Part shown: positions 59,601 to 64,000 of the stretch, in pieces
How the letters are laid out: every line of letters starts with the position of its first letter
Numbering within the stretch: position 1 is the stretch's first letter
Source of the DNA: Eleginops maclovinus
Lineage: Eukaryota; Chordata; Actinopteri; Perciformes; Eleginopidae
NCBI RefSeq assembly: GCF_036324505.1
Contig: NC_086365.1
Location: forward strand, 6,754,655 to 6,818,654
Direction: 5' to 3'
Length of the DNA: 64,000 bases
Position numbers and translations under genes: made by a program
The notes under the pieces: generated by a model
The model's input: the letters and a program-made list of their open reading frames with translations, nothing else
Database searches by the model: none
Told to the model about the DNA's origin: nothing

Positions 59601-62600
59601 AGTAATGCTTTATAATCATATTTTAATTCATTTAGACTGCACTTAATTTCCTTTCCTGGATATCATCCATCAGTGTTAACTACCCTCGAGTTAAAAGAGT
59701 CATGAAACATAAGTTAAACTGAAAGCCAACCCTCCTGTTGTGCATTCTAATCACACACACCTCTGTGACATTTCCTCATTACAGATGACCTTTCTTTTCA
59801 AACTCCGGGCTTTGTCTACTGTGTGATATAATTTCCTGCTTCACACACATGGTTGGCCTTACAAGATGAACATACTAATCCTCGATATAGTAAAAACCCT
59901 ATCTCCAAACCTGATCCTGTACATCTGTGCCAATAGAATTTAGCAACATTAATCAGCCTTGTTAAGGATGTCAGGTCGGCTGTCAACGTGAAAAATGAAT
60001 AGCGGGGAAAAGAGTGTGTTCAGCAGTGTTGGGCTAAATGACAAAGAGTTTGATGAGCTGGTTGTCTTTTTTTTTTCTGCCATGTTCATCAATGAGCAGG
60101 GGGTGGATTGGGGAGGGGGGTGAAAGTCTCACTGCATCAGCCTGAATGAGTTGTCAGGGTCGATCAGCCTTGCAAATGGGAAAGGAAGGACACAAGACAA
60201 AATGACTGGAAGGGCTAACCAGCTGGAAATGATGGAGAGTGGGAATATTGTGGTAAATGGAGTAAGAGAGGGATACTTGGCGAACACAGGAAGTTCAAAA
60301 AGCAGCAGCATAGCTCTTTCTCAGCTTTAACATTGCAGTTGATTTTCTCATTACAGCAGAGATGTTTTAATCAACATAATGTGTTTTATTTATGAAACAA
60401 GCGCGAACGTTTGTGTTGAATGCCTCTGCCTCCCACGTCACATTAAGTTAAAGGATGAAAATTACATCCAAGTGCAAGTTCAATATTTTCCCCCGCTGTG
60501 TCATGGTTAGCAGCACAGAGAGGGAAAGTGTATTGTTAAGTCCTGTGCTGGTTATTATCCTTTTACAACCACCAGCTAAGATCGCTTTTACCCTTCCCCC
60601 TCCCTCCACCCTGACTCTGTGACTCAGTAGAGGAAGCGGGAAGCCATGGTTGCAGCAGCGTTGTCACGACAGTTTGCCCCACAGGTATCTCTCTATTCTC
60701 CATCTTTGTGACATCCTCCTATCCTCCTAGGTGCCGCGCAGTGCCGGTAACCTGTCCTGAATAAGGCGTGATTGGTTGTGTGTTTACCCATAATCCACTG
60801 TGGTGAACCAGGCAATAACAAACATGAAGGAGAGGCGGGCAATGATGGGGTCAGTGTTTAAAGGGATGGGCAGTGAAGACGTCTGGCAAAAGGAGAGGCA
60901 GGAGGGTAATTGAAAAGATGCCTGCAGGACAACTATCCTCTTCAGAGTAAAGTACAGCCACAACAAGCAGACTGACATTCAAAAGCACACAGTCATTTGT
61001 TCGGTAATGGCTCTGTTATTCAGGGCACTGCATTCAGGTTAGAAATGTAGAGCAATATTAAATGTGCATCTTATGTGGCCTCCTTAAGAACACATCAGCT
61101 ATTTATAATTTAATAATAGTTATTAATAAGAAAATTGTAAATCTGCATTACTTTACCTTCTTTTCGCTCATTAATTTAGTTTTCACTCTGAACATCTTTG
61201 TTTCCAGATGAAGCAATCATTTGAGTTTTAATAAAAGGATCTTGAGAATTAAAATAATGTACCCAGAGGAGTTGGTGTAGTTCTAAAACGAAGTTGAAAG
61301 AGAATGAATATTGGACCGAAATATGACACCAAGTGAATGCTAATGTTGCTCTGTGTGTTCTGGCTGGATAGTACCATGGATGGCTGTATAAGCTACTTGA
61401 GAAAATATAAAAATGTCAATTTTTCAACATGAAAATAGTCTTTAGTCCATACCAATGATCCTCTTGGAAATCTCTGCCCACTGTGTGAACATGCACCAAA
61501 AAACTGCCTTGAGGGAATTGTGTTCAAAGTTCAACTTGGATTACATTTTGTTGGTGAAAGGTCACGGTCACCATGATCTCTCAATAAACATATTTGGCCA
61601 TAACTAAAGAAATAATACCTTAATTAAGACATTTTTACACATGTTATATATATTATGACAAAATTAGGATATCTTCGACACACAGGGTAACAAACTTCAA
61701 CTTGACCAGTTTGCCAAGGCATACAACCATGAGGGGCTACTTGTATTTTAAATATGCTTTTGTAAAGTGTATTTTCACTATAATAAATGAGGAAGAAAGG
61801 GGTACAAAGTTATGCGGTGGTGAAAAGGCAACTTCTCAGTCATTAATTAAGCCTTCAGTCGCTAATGCAAATAACCTTTCTAATCCATCGCTGATGCACC
61901 CTGGGAGAGAAGACTGTATATCTGCAACACAGAATAGATGACCAATGAGAGATATGCAGGTAAAATAAGAAGGTGTAATTAGTAGTTGCAGTAGTGGGAA
62001 AGGAAGTGGAGAATAAGGAAGCCACTCTGCAGGCAGGAAAAGCCTTTCATGGCATTTATAAAGCTGTGCTCAGCCTCAAAAAGTGCAAAGGTGGAAGAAG
62101 TCCTCAGGAAAAGGTATCATTTGGGAGCTGAGTGAGAGTTTGTGTTGACTACCCCCCCCCCATGAATGCATCAGCACTATAGATCTACAAAAAAAACATT
62201 TCCGTTTGAAAGGGGTAGTCGCACTTTCATATGGTCTTTGAGATTAATGAGCAAACAAGACAACAGAAGCTCAGGGTTTTTTTCCCCAGTCTCTGAGAAC
62301 ATTACATACAAATATCTCAGGATTTGTATCTGATAAGCATACATCCTTTTGATTCAGGGAAGCAGGGCCTTTGTTGTGTGGTTCGGCATGTCAAAGCCAC
62401 CAGGCTTGTTCGCTGCCACGCTTTGATGAGAGACATCATGTAGTGAGTGCAAACAGATGATTAAAATTCTGAGCCACAACATACAGTACGTGATGGAGGA
62501 GAATCTCGAGTTGTTTTCGCACTGAGAATTTTGTCATGATTAGAATTTGATTGCTCATTTGCTCAATGAGCTGGAACTGCCACACATTTTAATGTGTTCT

Positions 62601-63699
62601 CACTCGTGTCTGCTGGAATTGTGCGTTCTCTGCAATAATGTATGTGTTTCATCGAGTCAGTTGCGATGAGTCAGCAAAAGCATTTCCTCTGAGACCTGTT
62701 TGTAATCGGCCCCATATTCTCAATCACTTTCATCTCCATCCTACCTTCGCATTGTTCATTTTTTTGCTTTCAGCAGCGGAGAGTTCAGACAGATTTGAAA
62801 CTGCAACACAGACAGCATTCTAATGTACTTTCAGTACAGTGTATTAACCACATAAACCTTTATTCATCTTCTTGGCTATTTTATTTGTTGAACAAGTTCA
62901 GTTGTCAGCTGTCAAAGGTCGGCTGTTTCAAATGATTCTGTCTGCCTCAGAAAACCTTGCTTTTTACCCAGCTGGGCATACAGCAACACATGTCTTGGCA
63001 CCAGCTCAGATCCAGCTGTAGTGTATTACTGCCTAGAGACTCTTTGTGCTGTGTGTTAAGGCAGGGATCCAATTGTGCCGACTGAGTTTGACTATTTATT
63101 GCTGTACAAATGTTCCGCACAAATAAAGGGCTTTATTCCGATGGATCTCGTTAAGACTAACCTTATATAATCCTGGTACAAATGCACTCAAAAACATGCT
63201 GAATACAATAAATAAATAACAATAAAATATTTTCTCTGAGGGTTTTTTCCTCACTTACCTGATTTGCTGCTGGTGGCTTCACATTTCAGATTGTTACAGT
63301 ACATTGAGTTAGTGAAATTGTACAAAACCCTGATTTGAGTGGTGCCCCTTACAAAAGCATTTGAGTGCAAAATAATGAGATTCACATACTGTTTGCACAT
63401 GTAAGGTAAATGTAAGCAGAATTATTCTGTGTAGTGCGTTTCCGTGCCTGAATGCCTTGTGTGTCCCATCAGTCATTCTGTTAATGCAATCCATGTCAGT
63501 ACAGCCAGCTGTGAAGCAGCGCTGTTATTCGACTATGGAAATTAAGTGTTTGAGCTCCGAAGCAGTGGCTGATTTCTCTTTCCAACCATGTGAAAATTGA
63601 ACACCTGTCTCTCTTCATTTCTTTCAGGTGTACCAGTACATGCATGAAACCATTACAGTGAATGGCTGCCCAGAGTACCAGGCACGGGCCACAGCTAAG
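44599..63699 (+). CDS. lin7a: lin7a: lin-7 homolog A (MALS-1/Veli-1), first three coding exons, partial
   Basis: Three exons (44,599-44,635; 56,323-56,441; 63,628-63,699) join in phase to 76 residues from [20 protein letters not shown] to [12 protein letters not shown]7 is a small scaffold of epithelial junctions and synapses. Its L27 domain (about residues 10-65 here) pairs with CASK and PALS1/MPP proteins, and its C-terminal PDZ domain binds receptors and catenins. The sequence fits LIN7A rather than LIN7B or LIN7C. An in-frame TAA 12 bases upstream and a good context (G at -3 and +4) fix the start; the longer mammalian N-terminus is absent. The PDZ exons lie beyond the right edge. Divergent neighbour: acss3. 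Confidence 0.96.
47425..48073. repeat. Direct duplication in lin7a intron 1, copy 1
   Basis: Aligned with copy 2 (48,308-49,205) by several blocks: 47,441-47,464 is identical to 48,324-48,347, and 47,494-47,524 is identical to 48,377-48,407 (31 bases, offset 883). Further blocks follow: CACCAAGGACATC, ATGAGCTCAGCCT, TTGTACCAGAAA, CTGCCCAGTGCA and GTCACTGTGGCTTTGTTCAG. It contains a perfect TGACGTCA at 47,499-47,506. It has no coding potential and does not match a repeat I know. Confidence 0.85.
48308..49205. repeat. Direct duplication in lin7a intron 1, copy 2
   Basis: Second copy, with about 250 bases more than copy 1 between about 48,420 and 48,700. The order of blocks is the same throughout. 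TGACGTCA at 48,382-48,389 matches the one in copy 1. The offset changes from 883 to about 1,131 across the extra segment. Confidence 0.85.
49715..49990. repeat. Teleost interspersed repeat fragment
   Basis: Phrases such as CTTTTTACTCCACTATATT, CTGACAGCTTTAGATACTAG and GAGTACTTTTACTTTCAGTG are characteristic of a very common fish intergenic repeat that I recognise but cannot name. Its ends are not clear. Confidence 0.5.
51037..51540. repeat. Teleost interspersed repeat fragment (second family)
   Basis: TTACATTGCATTTCATGGAG followed by CTGACGCTTTATCAAAAGCA, and later GGGAACTCGTTACACTCTTT with GCCAGGATAGCAAACAG, match a common fish repeat by order of phrases. It is diverged and carries no gene. 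Confidence 0.5.
51545..51760. repeat. Unnamed interspersed repeat, copy A
   Basis: GTGGAGCATTCAGCAGCTAA, AGACCCAGATATTTCCCTCA, GGAGAGTGAATGCGACT and GTGAATGTTAATGTTGCTTT recur in diverged form at 61,255-61,395, so this is an interspersed family. Confidence 0.5.
56323..56441 (+). CDS. lin7a: lin7a coding exon 2 (L27 domain)
   Basis: Completes Asp13 and encodes 39 residues, [20 protein letters not shown] and onward to CTAIRE, most of the L27 helices. Acceptor CTGCCAG, donor GTGAGT. Confidence 0.97.
57625..57800 (-). mobile_element. Fish SINE or L2-like LINE 3' tail
   Basis: On the minus strand: CCGGGCGCTGCACAATAGCT, CTGCCCACTGCTCCTAGTAC, GGGTTAAATGCAGAGGACCA, then ATGTATGTGACTAATAAAGA and a short CTAT-type tail. 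This phrase order is a widespread teleost retroposon 3' end. Only the tail is present. Confidence 0.65.
61255..61395. repeat. Unnamed interspersed repeat, copy B
   Basis: CCAGAGGAGTTGGTGTAG, GAGAATGAATATTGGAC and GTGAATGCTAATGTTGCTCT match copy A at 51,640-51,745 in order and spacing, with about 75-80 percent identity by eye. Confidence 0.5.
63628..63699 (+). CDS. lin7a: lin7a coding exon 3
   Basis: 24 codons in phase 0, [20 protein letters not shown] then ATAK. It closes the L27 region and leads toward the PDZ domain. Acceptor CTTTCAG, donor GTAAGA. Confidence 0.97.
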
Positions 63700-64000
63700 G
63701 TAAGAGCTGCTTTGGAAATCTCTACATTAATTATTATTCATAATAAAAACATACAATTTGACTGTAACTAATGGGTGGTGAATTACCTGTTAATCACATC
63801 ACCCAGTCATCTCTTCTTCTGGCCAAAGCAGAATGAAATCAACTTTAATTTTGCTAATGGCCATCATTAGGAGTGTTTGTGTAATTAGGCAAACACATAT
63901 GAGAGTGCCAATGTTGTTGGGATAGGGGGAAAGGCTAAAGCTTTACCTAAGGTTGTTTTGATGATATACCGCACAAGAAAAGTAACATTTACCGAATAGA
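63700..64000 (+). other. lin7a: Start of lin7a intron 3, cut by the window edge
   Basis: AT-rich intron. Nothing recognisable before the window ends. Confidence 0.8.

Larger units (their letters stand above)
56442..63627 (+). other. lin7a: lin7a intron 2 (7.2 kb)
   Basis: Contains a SINE/LINE tail (57,625-57,800) and an interspersed repeat (61,255-61,395). The rest is AT-rich with chance open frames only. Confidence 0.7.

Noticed and set aside
1..64000. CRISPR arrays, prokaryotic operons, rRNA or intact tRNA genes
   Set aside because: Looked for and not seen; the sequence is a vertebrate nuclear locus with spliced genes.

Overview
The window is vertebrate nuclear DNA, most likely from a ray-finned (teleost) fish. 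The evidence is small conserved exons with GT-AG junctions spread over tens of kilobases, long AT-rich introns with microsatellites, and interspersed repeats typical of teleosts: hAT DNA transposons, CR1/L2-type LINE fragments and several fish repeat tails. There are no bacterial-style operons, and most open frames in the introns are chance.

Layout: two genes lie head to head. On the minus strand, acss3 (acyl-CoA synthetase short-chain family member 3) runs from its start codon at 39,444 to its stop at 824. Sixteen coding exons were read by hand and join in phase to a 699-residue protein with an N-terminal mitochondrial presequence and every core motif of the adenylate-forming family. On the plus strand, lin7a begins at 44,599. 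Its first three coding exons (76 residues: N-terminus, L27 domain and the start of the linker) are present, and the gene runs off the right edge before the PDZ domain. The same divergent ACSS3/LIN7A pair exists in human, so this is old vertebrate synteny. The 5.2 kb between the start codons holds both promoters. lin7a has a 79-base CT repeat and a five-codon upstream ORF just before its start codon. The two genes have unrelated roles: propionate/acetate activation in mitochondria, and a scaffold for cell junctions and synapses.

acss3 introns: intron 9 (14.5 kb) and intron 8 (11.2 kb) have collected most of the mobile DNA. Intron 9 holds a LINE 3' end (6.2-6.65 kb), a 5'-truncated frameshifted CR1/L2-type reverse transcriptase (15.6-17.0 kb), CA and GT repeats, and an exon-like segment on the opposite strand. 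Intron 8 holds a degraded LINE (about 20.0-20.5 kb) and the most striking structure of the window, a nest of transposons at 22,763-29,066. A ZBED5/Buster-like hAT element (plus strand, exact 8-bp target duplication) has been split inside its BED zinc finger by a second hAT element of the KIAA1586-like type (minus strand, its own exact 8-bp duplication). A probable solo LTR lies near the 3' end of the outer element. Intron 12 carries a degenerate minisatellite.

lin7a introns: intron 1 contains a diverged direct duplication of about 0.65-0.9 kb (47.4-48.07 and 48.3-49.2 kb). Its best preserved part includes a perfect cAMP-response element in both copies. Further fish repeats lie at 49.7-51.8, 57.6-57.8 and 61.3 kb.

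I see no new molecular system here. The nested hAT elements and the duplicated CRE-bearing intronic block deserve a second look most. All exon limits were read by eye from splice motifs and reading frame, with no alignment program.
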